A DNA stretch of 64,000 nucleotides from Thiodiazotropha sp040793985 (GTDB lineage: Bacteria > Pseudomonadota > Gammaproteobacteria > Chromatiales > Chromatiaceae), in contig JBFNJI010000001.1 in assembly GCA_040793985.1 (NCBI GenBank), positions 1 through 64,000 on the forward strand. The letters run 5' to 3'. The position numbers and the translations under genes were made by a program. Positions 37,534 to 46,323 of this stretch are shown piece after piece. Within the stretch, counting starts at the first letter, position 1, and the number at the start of each line of letters is the position of its first letter. The notes under the pieces are model-generated. The model was given only the letters and a program-made list of their open reading frames with translations. It did not search any database and had not been told where the DNA came from.

Positions 37534-40297
37534 TCCTCGGCCCCTCGCAGGCGTCGATTTCACCCTGGACGGTGTGTCGATCAAAGCACGTCCGGGGGAG
37601 AGCATTCTACAGGCCGCAAAGCGGGCCGGTATCGAGATCCCCCATCTCTGCCACAAGGATGGATTGCGCGCCGACGGCAACTGCCGTGCCTGCGTAGTCG
37701 AAATCGAGGGCGAACGCACCCTGGCCGCCTCCTGTTGTCGCGTGCCGAGTGATGGCATGGCGGTCAGCAGCCAGGGTGCGCGTCCCCGCAAGGCACAGCG
37801 CCTCGTACTTGAGCTTCTTCAGTCCGACATGGGCGAAAACCGCTACACCCCTGACAACGAACTCGACCTCTGGGCGCGGAAGATGGATCTGGGAAAGCCG
37901 AGATTTCCCGCCCGTACCCAACCCCGGGCGGACACCTCCCATACTGCCATCGCCGTCAACCTGGACGCCTGCATCCAGTGCACACGCTGTCTGCGTGCCT
38001 GTCGTGAAGTACAGGTCAACAATGTAATCGGCTATGCGCATCGGGGGGCGGCTTCGCGTATCGTCTTCGACGCCGGTGAGCTGTTGGGCGAGAGCAGTTG
38101 TGTAGCCTGCGGCGAGTGTGTTCAGGCATGTCCAACGGGTGCCCTGATGCCATCCGGGAACGTTGGGCTCGAGCGGATCGAAAAAGCGGTCGACTCTGTC
38201 TGCCCCTACTGCGGTGTGGGTTGTCAGCTGACCTTCCATGTCAGTGACAACCGGATCCGCTATGTCAGCGGCCGGGACGGGCCCGCCAACAACAGCCGCC
38301 TCTGTGTCAAAGGGCGTTACGGATTCGATTATGTACACCATAAACACCGCCTGACCGTCCCCCTTATACGGTGTGAGGGCACCCCCAAACAGGGGGAGCT
38401 GGGGCTCGACCACGAAAACCCCTTCGCCGGCTTTCGCGAAGCAAGCTGGAAAGAGGCCTTGACGTTTGCCGCAGGCGGACTGAGCAGACTCAAACAGCGG
38501 GACGGGGCTGCCGCGCTCGCCGGTTTCGGTTCCGCCAAGGGCTCCAACGAGGAGGCCTATCTGTTCCAAAAACTGGTGCGTACAGGGTTTGGGAACAACA
38601 ACGTGGATCACTGTACCCGCCTCTGTCACGCCTCATCGGTGGTCGCGCTGCTGGAGATGATCGGCTCAGGCGCCGTCTCCAATCCGGTGGCGGATGTGGA
38701 CAGGGCCGAGGTGATCCTGATCATCGGCTCCAACACCACCGAGAACCATCCGGTGGCGGCCACCTTTATCAAGAACGAGGTCGAGCGCGGTAAAACCCTC
38801 ATTGTGATGGATCCCCGACGCACCGTCATCGCAAGGCATGCAAGCCACTATCTCCAATTCAAGCCCGACACCGACGTGGCCCTGCTCAATGCCATCATGC
38901 ATGCGGTAATCGAACAGGGGCTTGTCGACGAAACATTCATCGCCGAGCGTACCACCGGCTACAAGGAGCTTGAGGAGCACCTGCGCCCCTACACAGCGGA
39001 AAAAATGGCGCGGATCTGCGGCATCGATGCGCAGACGATCCGCGAGGTGGCCCGGGTATACGCCTCCTCCAAGGCCTCGATCATATTCTGGGGCATGGGC
39101 GTCTCGCAACATGTCCACGGCACGGATAATGCGCGTGCCCTGATATCCCTGGCCCTGATATCCGGACAGATAGGCCGACCCGGCACCGGTCTCCACCCGC
39201 TGCGTGGTCAGAACAATGTCCAGGGTGCCTCCGATGTGGGTTTGATCCCGATGGTCTTTCCCAATTACCAACGGGTGGACAATCCGGATCTGCGCGCCAG
39301 GTTCGAGGCCTTGTGGGGCACGCCCCTCGATGCCGAGCCGGGACTTACCGTGGTCGAAACGATGCATGCCATTACCGAAGGTGTCATCAAGGGCATGTAT
39401 ATCATGGGCGAGAATCCGGCCATGTCGGACCCCAATCTGAACCATGCGCGCAAGGCCTTGGCAAGCCTGGAGCACCTGGTGGTACAGGATATCTTCATGA
39501 CTGAAACCGCATGGTATGCCGATGTCGTCCTGCCCGCCTCCGCATTTGCCGAAAAGACCGGCAGCTTCACCAACACCGACCGCCGGGTACAGCTGGGACG
39601 CCAGGCGATCGATCCCCCGGGCCAGGCCCGTCAGGACCTGGAGATCATTCAGGAGATGGCCAGGAGATTGGGTCTCGATTGGCACTACGGCCATCCCAGG
39701 GAGGTCTTTGACGAAATGCGCAAGTGCATGCCCAGTATTGCAGGTATCACCTGGGAACGCCTGGAGCGGAGCGGCGCCGTCACCTACCCCTGCGAACGTG
39801 AAGGGGATCCGGGCGAGCCGGTGATATTCACCAGGCAATTCCCCACTGTATCGGCCAGGGCGAGTTTGATCCCCGCCCCTTTCACCAATGCGGATGAACT
39901 GCCGGACGAGGCATATCCCTGGGTATTGATCACCGGCCGCCAGCTGGAGCATTGGCATACCGGGGCCATGACCCGTCGAGCGGTGGTGCTCGACAGCATC
40001 GAACCGGTTCCGGTGGCCAGCCTCCACCCCGACGAATTGGCCAAGATGGATCTCCAACCCGGCGGGCTGATTCAGTTGCACTCCAGGCGCGGGACGGTTA
40101 CCGCCCATGCCCGGGCTGACGAAGGGGTCTCACCGGGGCAGGTCTTCCTCCCCTTCTGCTACCACGAAGCGGCTGCCAATCTGCTGACCAACGAGGCGCT
40201 CGATCCCGCGGCCAAGATACCCGAGTTCAAATTTTGTGCAGTCCGGGTGACGCCGGCGCATGAACGTCGACTGTTAAAAACAGCACAGAGGGTGTGA
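37523..40297 (+). CDS. fdsA: NAD-dependent formate dehydrogenase alpha (catalytic) subunit
   Basis: 924 residues. N-terminal 2Fe-2S domain (HLCHKDGLRADGNCRACVVEI), two 4Fe-4S motifs (CIQCTRCLRACREVQ and CVACGECVQACPTGA), then the molybdopterin domain starting with CPYCGVGCQL. NVDHCTRLCHASSVV places the catalytic Cys at residue 368 (with Cys364 nearby), as in FdsA-type enzymes, so this is a cysteine and not a selenocysteine form. The enzyme oxidises formate to CO2 with NAD+, or runs in reverse. No fdhD/fdsC maturation gene is seen nearby. The gene ends about 280 bases before a strong terminator. Confidence 0.95.
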   Translation: MAHDPRPLAGVDFTLDGVSIKARPGESILQAAKRAGIEIPHLCHKDGLRADGNCRACVVEIEGERTLAASCCRVPSDGMAVSSQGARPRKAQRLVLELLQSDMGENRYTPDNELDLWARKMDLGKPRFPARTQPRADTSHTAIAVNLDACIQCTRCLRACREVQVNNVIGYAHRGAASRIVFDAGELLGESSCVACGECVQACPTGALMPSGNVGLERIEKAVDSVCPYCGVGCQLTFHVSDNRIRYVSGRDGPANNSRLCVKGRYGFDYVHHKHRLTVPLIRCEGTPKQGELGLDHENPFAGFREASWKEALTFAAGGLSRLKQRDGAAALAGFGSAKGSNEEAYLFQKLVRTGFGNNNVDHCTRLCHASSVVALLEMIGSGAVSNPVADVDRAEVILIIGSNTTENHPVAATFIKNEVERGKTLIVMDPRRTVIARHASHYLQFKPDTDVALLNAIMHAVIEQGLVDETFIAERTTGYKELEEHLRPYTAEKMARICGIDAQTIREVARVYASSKASIIFWGMGVSQHVHGTDNARALISLALISGQIGRPGTGLHPLRGQNNVQGASDVGLIPMVFPNYQRVDNPDLRARFEALWGTPLDAEPGLTVVETMHAITEGVIKGMYIMGENPAMSDPNLNHARKALASLEHLVVQDIFMTETAWYADVVLPASAFAEKTGSFTNTDRRVQLGRQAIDPPGQARQDLEIIQEMARRLGLDWHYGHPREVFDEMRKCMPSIAGITWERLERSGAVTYPCEREGDPGEPVIFTRQFPTVSARASLIPAPFTNADELPDEAYPWVLITGRQLEHWHTGAMTRRAVVLDSIEPVPVASLHPDELAKMDLQPGGLIQLHSRRGTVTAHARADEGVSPGQVFLPFCYHEAAANLLTNEALDPAAKIPEFKFCAVRVTPAHERRLLKTAQRV

Positions 40298-40682
40298 CAC
40301 AACCGTTACAGCTATTGCGCGGGAGATGACCCAAAAGGCACCCTGGAGACACGATTATTTTATGGTTGTTATTTTTTTGTTGTTATTTCATCAAGTTGAC
40401 ATGTCAGTATAAACAATTGGCCCATATTCTGCTTTATGAATTACATGCCCCGGCCAAGATCCGGCTGCCGCGTCAATGCCTGCATGGAGAGAATCACCTC
40501 ACCTCAACGATTTTCTGAAGAGTGTGCAGGATCAGGGTTTGATCATGGATTTTGTTACAAGTCTTTCCTCCAACCTTAGTGCCCTTGTTGTGACTATCCC
40601 CTAGTCACAGAGGGCATTTTTTTAGTCGATCCGGATTAAGCGCCGTCGGGCAAGGTCTATACGAAGATGCCTTGAACGGCGC
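40298..40682. other. Intergenic region with terminator and possible small RNA
   Basis: 385 bases. A TTGACA hexamer at 40396, a 47-codon open frame (40436-40579) without recognised domain, a strong terminator (40580-40623) and a large hairpin at the end of the slipin gene (40637-40687) are present. The long distance between the fdsA stop and the terminator leaves room for an independent transcript. Confidence 0.45.
40580..40623 (+). terminator. Rho-independent terminator
   Basis: TGCCCT ... GTGACT pairs with AGTCAC ... AGGGCA, a long interrupted stem with loop atcccct, followed by seven T. It would end fdsBA transcripts or a separate short transcript from the preceding 250 bases. Confidence 0.9.
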
Positions 40683-40687
40683 TTAAG
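40637..40687 (-). repeat. Long inverted repeat at the end of the slipin gene
   Basis: ttaagcgccgt at about 40637 is matched by acggcgcttaa ending at about 40687, with further pairing inside (gcaagg/ccttg). It overlaps the slipin stop codon and lacks a direct T-run, so it may stabilise the mRNA end or act with a rho-type terminator. Confidence 0.6.
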
Positions 40688-41438
40688 ACGGCTCCTTGGT
40701 CTTGAGAAGGGGTTCCAGCAGATCCATCGGTAAGGGAAAGACCAGGGTGTGGCTCTTGTCTCCGGCTATCTCGGTCAGGGTCTCCAGGTATCTGAGTTGT
40801 ATCGACTGGGGCTGTTCGGCGAGGGTCCTTGCCGCTTCGACCAGTTTTTCCGCCGCCTGCTGTTCACCCTCCGCATGGATCACCTTTGCACGCCGAGCCC
40901 GTTCCGCCTCGGCCTGCCTTGCGATCGCGCGGATCATGCTGTCGTCCAGGTCGACATGCTTGATCTCCACGTTGGAGACCTTGATCCCCCAGGTGTCGGT
41001 CTGGTTATCCAGAATGTTGCGCACATCATCGTTGAGTCGTTCACGCTCTGCCAGCATCTCATCCAGTTCGTGTTGCCCGAGCACGGAGCGCAGGGTTGTT
41101 TGGGCCAGTTGGCTGGTGGCAACCATGTAGTCCTCTACCTGGATGATTGCGCGTTCCGGGTCGAGGACGCGGAAATAGACCACGGCGTTGACCTTTACCG
41201 AAACATTGTCCCGGGAGATCACATCCTGGGATGGCACGTCAAGAACGATGGTTCGCAGATCGACTCTGACAAACTGCTGGATCACCGGAATGATGATGAT
41301 AAGGCCCGGCCCCTTGACCCGCCAGAAACGTCCCAGCATGAATACCACGCCGCGCTCGTATTCGCGAAGAATCTTCAGCGCAGAGGCTAGAAAGGTTACG
41401 ATCAGAAAAAGTATAACCGCATAGAAATAGAGCGTCAT
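40683..41438 (-). CDS. Slipin (SPFH/stomatin-family membrane protein)
   Basis: 251 residues from ATG 41438 (aaggag upstream), with GTG 41444 as alternative. One N-terminal transmembrane helix is followed by an SPFH domain: LREYERGVVFMLGRFWRVKGPGLIIIIP, DVPSQDVISRDNVSVKVNAVVYFRV, and a coiled EAERARRAKVIHAEGEQQAAEKL region. Slipins oligomerise in membrane microdomains and pair with NfeD proteases; the adjacent gene upstream is nfeD, two bases away, so this is the standard slipin-NfeD operon. Confidence 0.93.
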   Translation of the reverse strand: MTLYFYAVILFLIVTFLASALKILREYERGVVFMLGRFWRVKGPGLIIIIPVIQQFVRVDLRTIVLDVPSQDVISRDNVSVKVNAVVYFRVLDPERAIIQVEDYMVATSQLAQTTLRSVLGQHELDEMLAERERLNDDVRNILDNQTDTWGIKVSNVEIKHVDLDDSMIRAIARQAEAERARRAKVIHAEGEQQAAEKLVEAARTLAEQPQSIQLRYLETLTEIAGDKSHTLVFPLPMDLLEPLLKTKEPS

Positions 41439-41440
41439 GA

Positions 41441-42802
41441 TCACTTCTCCTTATCAACCGGCATTACCGTCAACAGCAAACCCTCTCGACCGGTGACCTC
41501 GACCAGCTGATCCTTTTGCAGGGGATATTCGGAGCGGGCCCGCCATATCTCACCATGCACCCTGATCTCACCCTCACCGGTGAAGCCCTCCACCACAACC
41601 CCTTCGCTGGTCAGCATCTCCTCACGCCCGCTAATCACGGGGCGGTTACGGGATTTAACGGCCATACCGATGATAAACACCATCAGGAATGCGCTGCTCA
41701 CGGCGACAAACAGGATCAGCGGCAGCGATATACCGAATCCCGCCTGGTCGGTATCGATGAGTATCAGTGAGCCGATGGTGAAGGCAACCACACCACCTAT
41801 ACCCAGGGTGCCGAAGCTGGGCACGAAGGCCTCCGCAACCATTAACGAGAGTCCGAGCAGAATCAACGCCACGCCGGCGTAGTTGATGGGAAGCAGATGA
41901 AATGCATAGAGTGCCAGCAACAGTGAGATGGCGCCCACGGTTCCGGGAACGATGGAGCCTGGATTGGCAAACTCGTAAATCAGGCCATAGATACCCACCA
42001 GCATGAGGATATAGGCCAGGTTCGGATTGCTGATAATGCTCAACAACTGACTCTGCCAGTCGGGCAGGTGTTTCTCTATGACCATGTTCTCGGTGTTCAG
42101 GATCTTGTTGCCGAGGGGAAGCTCCACTTGTGTACCATTCAGTGCGGAGAGCAGGCTGTCGATATCCGCGGCTACCAGGTCGATCACACCCTGTTTCAAT
42201 GCCTCCTCGGCGGAGAGGCTGGCGGCATCCCGCACCGCTTTTTCCGCCCACTCCGCATTGCGCTTGCGCAGAGACGCCAGGCTGCGAATATAGGCGGCGG
42301 CATCATTGACCACTTTGCTTGTCTTGGCATCAGTCGCCGGGTGTTGATCGCTCTCCTTCTCCGCTTCGGGTTTGCTCCTTTCAGGTGTTGTTTTCGGTAC
42401 GCCACCCAACGATACGGGGGTGGCGGCCCCCAGATTGGTGGCCGGTGCCATGGCTGCGATATGGCTGGCATAGAGAATATAAGTGCCGGCGCTGGCGGCA
42501 CGTGCGCCACTGGGTGCGACATAGGTTACCACCGCAACCCGGGAGGCGATGATGCGTTTGATAATCGCCCGCATCGAAGTGTCGAGGCCGCCGGGGGTAT
42601 CCATCTGCAGAACCACCAGTTCCACGGCTTCACTTTCGGCCCTTTCGAGTGCCCTATCAAGGTAGTCAGCGGTTGCCGGGCCTATGGCCCCCGAGACCTC
42701 GAGCAGGAACCCTCTGGGAGTTTGCGCATCGGCAGAGAGCTGGGTAAGGCCGTAGCCGCAGAGGCAGATAAGTAGAAATAGAGACAGCGCATATCGAGAC
42801 AC
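41441..42802 (-). CDS. NfeD-family membrane serine protease (NfeD1b type)
   Basis: 453 residues. A signal peptide leads into a ClpP-class protease domain with GGLDTSMRAIIKRI and ARAASAGTYILYASHIAAMAP (nucleophile serine in the SAG turn), then about five transmembrane helices and a C-terminal OB-fold NfeD domain (EGVVVEGFTGEGEIRVHGEIWRARSE). It is a membrane-bound partner protease of slipin. The start is GTG 42802 with gaggtgg just upstream. Typical length for the long NfeD class. Confidence 0.92.
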   Translation of the reverse strand: MSRYALSLFLLICLCGYGLTQLSADAQTPRGFLLEVSGAIGPATADYLDRALERAESEAVELVVLQMDTPGGLDTSMRAIIKRIIASRVAVVTYVAPSGARAASAGTYILYASHIAAMAPATNLGAATPVSLGGVPKTTPERSKPEAEKESDQHPATDAKTSKVVNDAAAYIRSLASLRKRNAEWAEKAVRDAASLSAEEALKQGVIDLVAADIDSLLSALNGTQVELPLGNKILNTENMVIEKHLPDWQSQLLSIISNPNLAYILMLVGIYGLIYEFANPGSIVPGTVGAISLLLALYAFHLLPINYAGVALILLGLSLMVAEAFVPSFGTLGIGGVVAFTIGSLILIDTDQAGFGISLPLILFVAVSSAFLMVFIIGMAVKSRNRPVISGREEMLTSEGVVVEGFTGEGEIRVHGEIWRARSEYPLQKDQLVEVTGREGLLLTVMPVDKEK

Positions 42803-43035
42803 AACCCACCTCGCTATGTTGATATCTATATTCTAGACCCTTGACAGGCTATTTGGTTTGCTTCGACACAATCGAATGATGACAATTCAATGCCTTTATT
42901 GATAGATAGTTAGTTAAACTGTCAGGCTAATTCCAAAAACTACGCCCACTACAATGTCGGGCATATCCTCTCCATTCCACGACGTAATTCGTCACCAGAC
43001 GCACTGAACGAAATAAATATTCATTCGACCGCGAA

Positions 43036-43053
43036 TTGTCACAATACTGTAAT
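43036..43053 (+). promoter_or_regulatory. Pho box 1 upstream of pstS
   Basis: TTGTCAC-AATA-CTGTAAT: two seven-base repeats separated by four bases, close to the PhoB consensus CTGTCAT-N4-CTGTCAT. Confidence 0.75.
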
Positions 43054-43068
43054 AATCGAAGAATATAT

Positions 43069-43086
43069 TTGTAATCTCATTGTAAT
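43069..43086 (+). promoter_or_regulatory. Pho box 2 upstream of pstS
   Basis: TTGTAAT-CTCA-TTGTAAT: 7-4-7 direct repeat. It lies 33 bases from the first box, three helical turns, so PhoB dimers would sit on one face. The box takes the place of a -35, with tagatt near 43106 as candidate -10. Confidence 0.72.
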
Positions 43087-43224
43087 AAATAATTCGGTCT
43101 TCACTAGATTACAGTCCTATCACCATAAACAGCGGCAAGTAAAGGTAACCAATGTCGCGTTGATGATCGGGGTTTCTGTTTTTTTACTGCGGACATTGAT
43201 AGACAACATTCGAGGGTGATCATA

Positions 43225-44100
43225 ATGAGTAAATTCTCTTTTGCCACATCTGTGGTGGCCACCGGCCTGCTTTGCGTTTTTTCCGCACAGGCGGCCGACC
43301 GAACCGTCATCCAGAACAAGGGGTCTGACACCCTGGTCAACGTTGCCCAGGCCTGGGCGGAGGAGTACGGCAAGGTCGATGCAAATGTGGCAGTCGCCGT
43401 ATCCGGGGGCGGATCGGGCACGGGTATAGCCGCGATGATCAACGGTACCGTGGATATCGCCAATGCCAGTCGCAAGATGAAAAATAAAGAGATCAAACTG
43501 GCGAAATCGAAAGGCCAGGATCCAATCGAACACGTGGTCGGCTATGACGCTCTCGCCGTCTTTCTACATCAGAACAACCCGGCCGATACCCTCAACTACG
43601 ATCAGATAAAGGCGATCTACGCGCGTGGCGGCAAGGCCACGAAATGGTCTGATATCGGCCTTGAGGTCCCAGGCTGTAAAAACGGCGAGATCGTTGTCGT
43701 CAGCCGCCAAAACAACTCCGGCACATACGCCTATTTCAAGAAAGAGGTGCTCGGTAAGAAAGGCAAGTTTCGCCAGGGCACCCTGGACATGCATGGCTCG
43801 AAGGATGTTGTCGATCTGGTCGAGAAAACGCCATGTGCAATTGGTTACAGCGGCCTCGCCTACGCCACAGACCATATCAAGATGGCCTGTGTCTCAAAAA
43901 AGGCTGGCGAGTGTGTGGCTCCCAGCGTAGAGACAGCCAGCGATCGCAGCTATCCCATCGCGCGCCCCCTGTTCATGTATACCAACGGTGAACCCAAGGG
44001 TGCCGTCAAGACCTACCTGGACTGGGTCAAGAGCGATACCGGCCAATGTATTCTGCTGAAAAAGGGCTATGCACCGATTCGTAGCGTAAGCTGCAATTAA
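43225..44100 (+). CDS. pstS: Phosphate ABC transporter substrate-binding protein PstS
   Basis: 291 residues from ATG 43225 (gagggtg upstream; GTG 43216 is an alternative). A signal peptide ends at about residue 23 (FSAQA). The mature protein has the phosphate-binding segments NKGSDTLVNVAQAWAEEY, SGGGSGTGIAAMINGTVDIANASR and RQNNSGTYAYF, as in PstS of the SphX-like group. It binds phosphate in the periplasm and feeds PstCA. Two Pho boxes precede it. A hairpin follows its stop. Confidence 0.95.
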   Translation: MSKFSFATSVVATGLLCVFSAQAADRTVIQNKGSDTLVNVAQAWAEEYGKVDANVAVAVSGGGSGTGIAAMINGTVDIANASRKMKNKEIKLAKSKGQDPIEHVVGYDALAVFLHQNNPADTLNYDQIKAIYARGGKATKWSDIGLEVPGCKNGEIVVVSRQNNSGTYAYFKKEVLGKKGKFRQGTLDMHGSKDVVDLVEKTPCAIGYSGLAYATDHIKMACVSKKAGECVAPSVETASDRSYPIARPLFMYTNGEPKGAVKTYLDWVKSDTGQCILLKKGYAPIRSVSCN

Positions 44101-44145
44101 GCGTCATGGCACAACCTGGATTGTGCAGATTGACATAGCCTGTCG

Positions 44146-44179
44146 CCAATCCCGGCAGCCGAAAACCCGCCGGGATTGG
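44146..44179 (+). promoter_or_regulatory. Stem-loop between pstS and phoU
   Basis: CCAATCCCGGC and GCCGGGATTGG form a perfect 11-base-pair stem with a 12-base loop. No T-run follows. Such structures after a binding-protein gene usually protect the upstream mRNA and lower expression of downstream genes, giving excess PstS over the transporter. Confidence 0.7.
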
Positions 44180-44308
44180 GATCAGCCAGGTGGCTTGGGT
44201 TTGCCCGTGGATTTGGGTTTCTAAGCCGCAACTGCCTGTGTCAGACAGGCTTGCATCATAAAAAATCCGTTGTCACCAGTGACGGCGCTCAATGGGGAGC
44301 AAAAAATA

Positions 44309-45385
44309 ATGGGCCATCTCGAAGAACGACTGGAACAAGACCTCAAAGATATCCACGATCGCGTGGCGAAGATGGGCGCACAGGTACAGGAAGCTGTGAA
44401 GAACGCCGTTAAGGCCCTGCAGACGGGGGACAATAAGCTCGCCTACGCCACGGTGCTGAATGACAACCCCATCAACCGTTGCATGCGCGAGATCGACAAG
44501 ATCTGCCACCGCTTTTTCGCCATCCACATACCCAGCGGCGGACACCTGCGCCTGCTCTCCTCTGTAATTCGTGCAAATATCGAACTGGAACGCGTTGGCG
44601 ACTATGCCGTCACCATCGCCCGTGAAGGTGCGCAACTCTCGCAGCCGCCCAGTGGCGGACTCGGCAAGGAGCTCGAACGTGTCGCCAGCCAGACCATGAA
44701 CATGCTGCAGTTGGCGATCAGCGCGTTTACGGAACTCAATGCCGAAAGCGCCAAGAGCACCATGACCCTGGCTAATGAGATGGAGTACAACCTGGACAGT
44801 GTCTATACCGAGATAATGGAGAATGACGATCGGACCAAGGTGGAAGAGGTGCTTGCCATATTTGTCGTCTTCAACCAACTCAAGCGTGTGGCGGATCAGG
44901 CGAAAAACCTCTGCGAAGAGACCGTGTTCGCGGTTACCGGAGAACAGAAAGCGCCCAAGACCTTCAACATCCTCTTTGTCGACGAAGACAACAGCGGCCT
45001 GAGTCAGCTGGCCGAAGCCATCGCCAAGATTAATCATCCAAACGTTGGCAACTATCGAAGCGCTGGACGGGTAAAAGCCGAGGCACTCAATCCCCCGCTG
45101 ATCAAATTCCTGGAACAGAGGGGTATAGATCACGACGCTCTCAATCCTACCGCCATCGAGGAGTTGACCGCCAAGGAGATATCCGAACAGCATGTCGTCG
45201 TCTCACTGCAGGGAGAGGTGGCTACCTACCTGCCGCGTATACCCTTTCACACCTCGGCCCTGGAGTGGGGTCTGGGTGAGGCGCCTGAAGATGAGGACGC
45301 CCATGAATACGAATCGATCTATCGTGAACTGGCTATATTGATCAAGGACCTGATGGAGCTGCTGCGTGGTGAAGGAGCAAGCTGA
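44309..45385 (+). CDS. phoU: PhoU fused to a degenerate low-molecular-weight phosphatase-like domain
   Basis: 358 residues from ATG 44309, with ggagc nine bases upstream. Residues 1-215 are the two three-helix bundles of PhoU, with LERVGDYAVTIA and FNQLKRVADQAKNLCEE as metal-binding-type motifs. The C-terminal about 115 residues resemble a low-molecular-weight tyrosine phosphatase/arsenate reductase fold: NILFVDEDNSGLSQLAEAI corresponds to the usual ILFVCTGNSxRSQMAE loop, but the catalytic Cys is Asp and the Arg is Leu. YRSAGRVKAEALNPPLI and RGIDHD follow as in that family. The tail should be catalytically dead and may bind phosphate or PhoR/PstB. The stop overlaps the pstC start (TGATG). Confidence 0.88.
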   Translation: MGHLEERLEQDLKDIHDRVAKMGAQVQEAVKNAVKALQTGDNKLAYATVLNDNPINRCMREIDKICHRFFAIHIPSGGHLRLLSSVIRANIELERVGDYAVTIAREGAQLSQPPSGGLGKELERVASQTMNMLQLAISAFTELNAESAKSTMTLANEMEYNLDSVYTEIMENDDRTKVEEVLAIFVVFNQLKRVADQAKNLCEETVFAVTGEQKAPKTFNILFVDEDNSGLSQLAEAIAKINHPNVGNYRSAGRVKAEALNPPLIKFLEQRGIDHDALNPTAIEELTAKEISEQHVVVSLQGEVATYLPRIPFHTSALEWGLGEAPEDEDAHEYESIYRELAILIKDLMELLRGEGAS

Positions 45386-46317
45386 TGTCAGAGATACAAA
45401 CGCTCCAACAGACGATGTCCGCAGACTTCGACAGTCGCAACCTGGACTGGTACATCGATAAACTGGTCCAATCCGTCGTCTTCTTCGCCGGTATATCGGC
45501 CATCATCTTCATCATCGGTATCTTCGTCTTCATCACCATAGAAGGTTTCGGTTTTCTCCTCGAGGACTTCAGTTTCAGGGAGTTTTTTCTCTCTCCCTTT
45601 TGGGAACCCTCCGATGAGGATGCGCCGGAGTACGGCATACTCGCACTGGTGGCTGGTACCGCCAGCGTCACCGGACTGGCGATGGTGGTGGCAATCCCCT
45701 TCTCCCTCGGTGCCGCCATCTTTATCGGCGAGTTCGCCACCGGCAAGCTGAGAGAGTTTCTCAAGGTTTTGGTAGAGCTGCTGGCCGCCATCCCCTCGGT
45801 GGTCTGGGGCTTTATCGGTCTCTCCATCATGAACCCGTTGATCATCGATCTCTTCGATGTGCCGGTCGGTCTGAACGTTCTCAATGCCGGGGTGATCCTC
45901 GGCCTGATGGCGGCGCCGATCATGACCTCAATCGCGGAGGATGCGCTGAAGGCGGTGCCCGACCGCTATCGGGAGGCGGCGGAGGCGCTGGGTGCCACCC
46001 GCTGGCAGGTGATCTTCAAGACCGTACTGCCCGCGGCGAAGAACGGCCTCCTCGGAGCAGTGCTGCTGGGTGTCGGACGAGGTTTCGGCGAGACCATGGC
46101 GGTGCTGATGGCCACCGGGCATGCGGTGAACATCCCCGGCAGCCTGTTCGACCCGGTACGCGCACTGACCGCCACCATCGCTGCGGAGTTGGGTGAAACC
46201 GCGGTGGGATCGCCTCACTACCAGGCGTTGTTCACCATCGGCATCTTTCTCTTCATCATCACCTTCCTGATCAACCTCACCGCGGATCTCATCGTTCGTG
46301 GCATTCGCAAGGGGTAA
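45385..46317 (+). CDS. pstC: Phosphate ABC transporter permease PstC
   Basis: 310 residues. About six transmembrane helices, the first at residues 31-55, and the permease EAA loop EALGATRWQVIFKTVLPAAKNGLLGAVLLGVGRGFGETMAV, which is typical of PstC. It forms the inner-membrane phosphate channel with PstA. Start ATG overlaps the phoU stop, and pstA begins seven bases downstream. Confidence 0.96.
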   Translation: MSEIQTLQQTMSADFDSRNLDWYIDKLVQSVVFFAGISAIIFIIGIFVFITIEGFGFLLEDFSFREFFLSPFWEPSDEDAPEYGILALVAGTASVTGLAMVVAIPFSLGAAIFIGEFATGKLREFLKVLVELLAAIPSVVWGFIGLSIMNPLIIDLFDVPVGLNVLNAGVILGLMAAPIMTSIAEDALKAVPDRYREAAEALGATRWQVIFKTVLPAAKNGLLGAVLLGVGRGFGETMAVLMATGHAVNIPGSLFDPVRALTATIAAELGETAVGSPHYQALFTIGIFLFIITFLINLTADLIVRGIRKG

Positions 46318-46323
46318 GTCGCA

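Larger units (their letters stand above)
42803..43224. other. Intergenic region holding the pst promoter
   Basis: 420 bases between divergent nfeD and pstS. It includes two Pho boxes (listed) and an actgtcag motif near 42919. AT-rich sequence after the second box would hold the -10 of pstS (tagatt near 43106). Confidence 0.6.

Noticed and set aside
44176..44412. 78-codon plus-strand frame before phoU
   Set aside because: Overlaps the phoU start in another frame and contains no domain.
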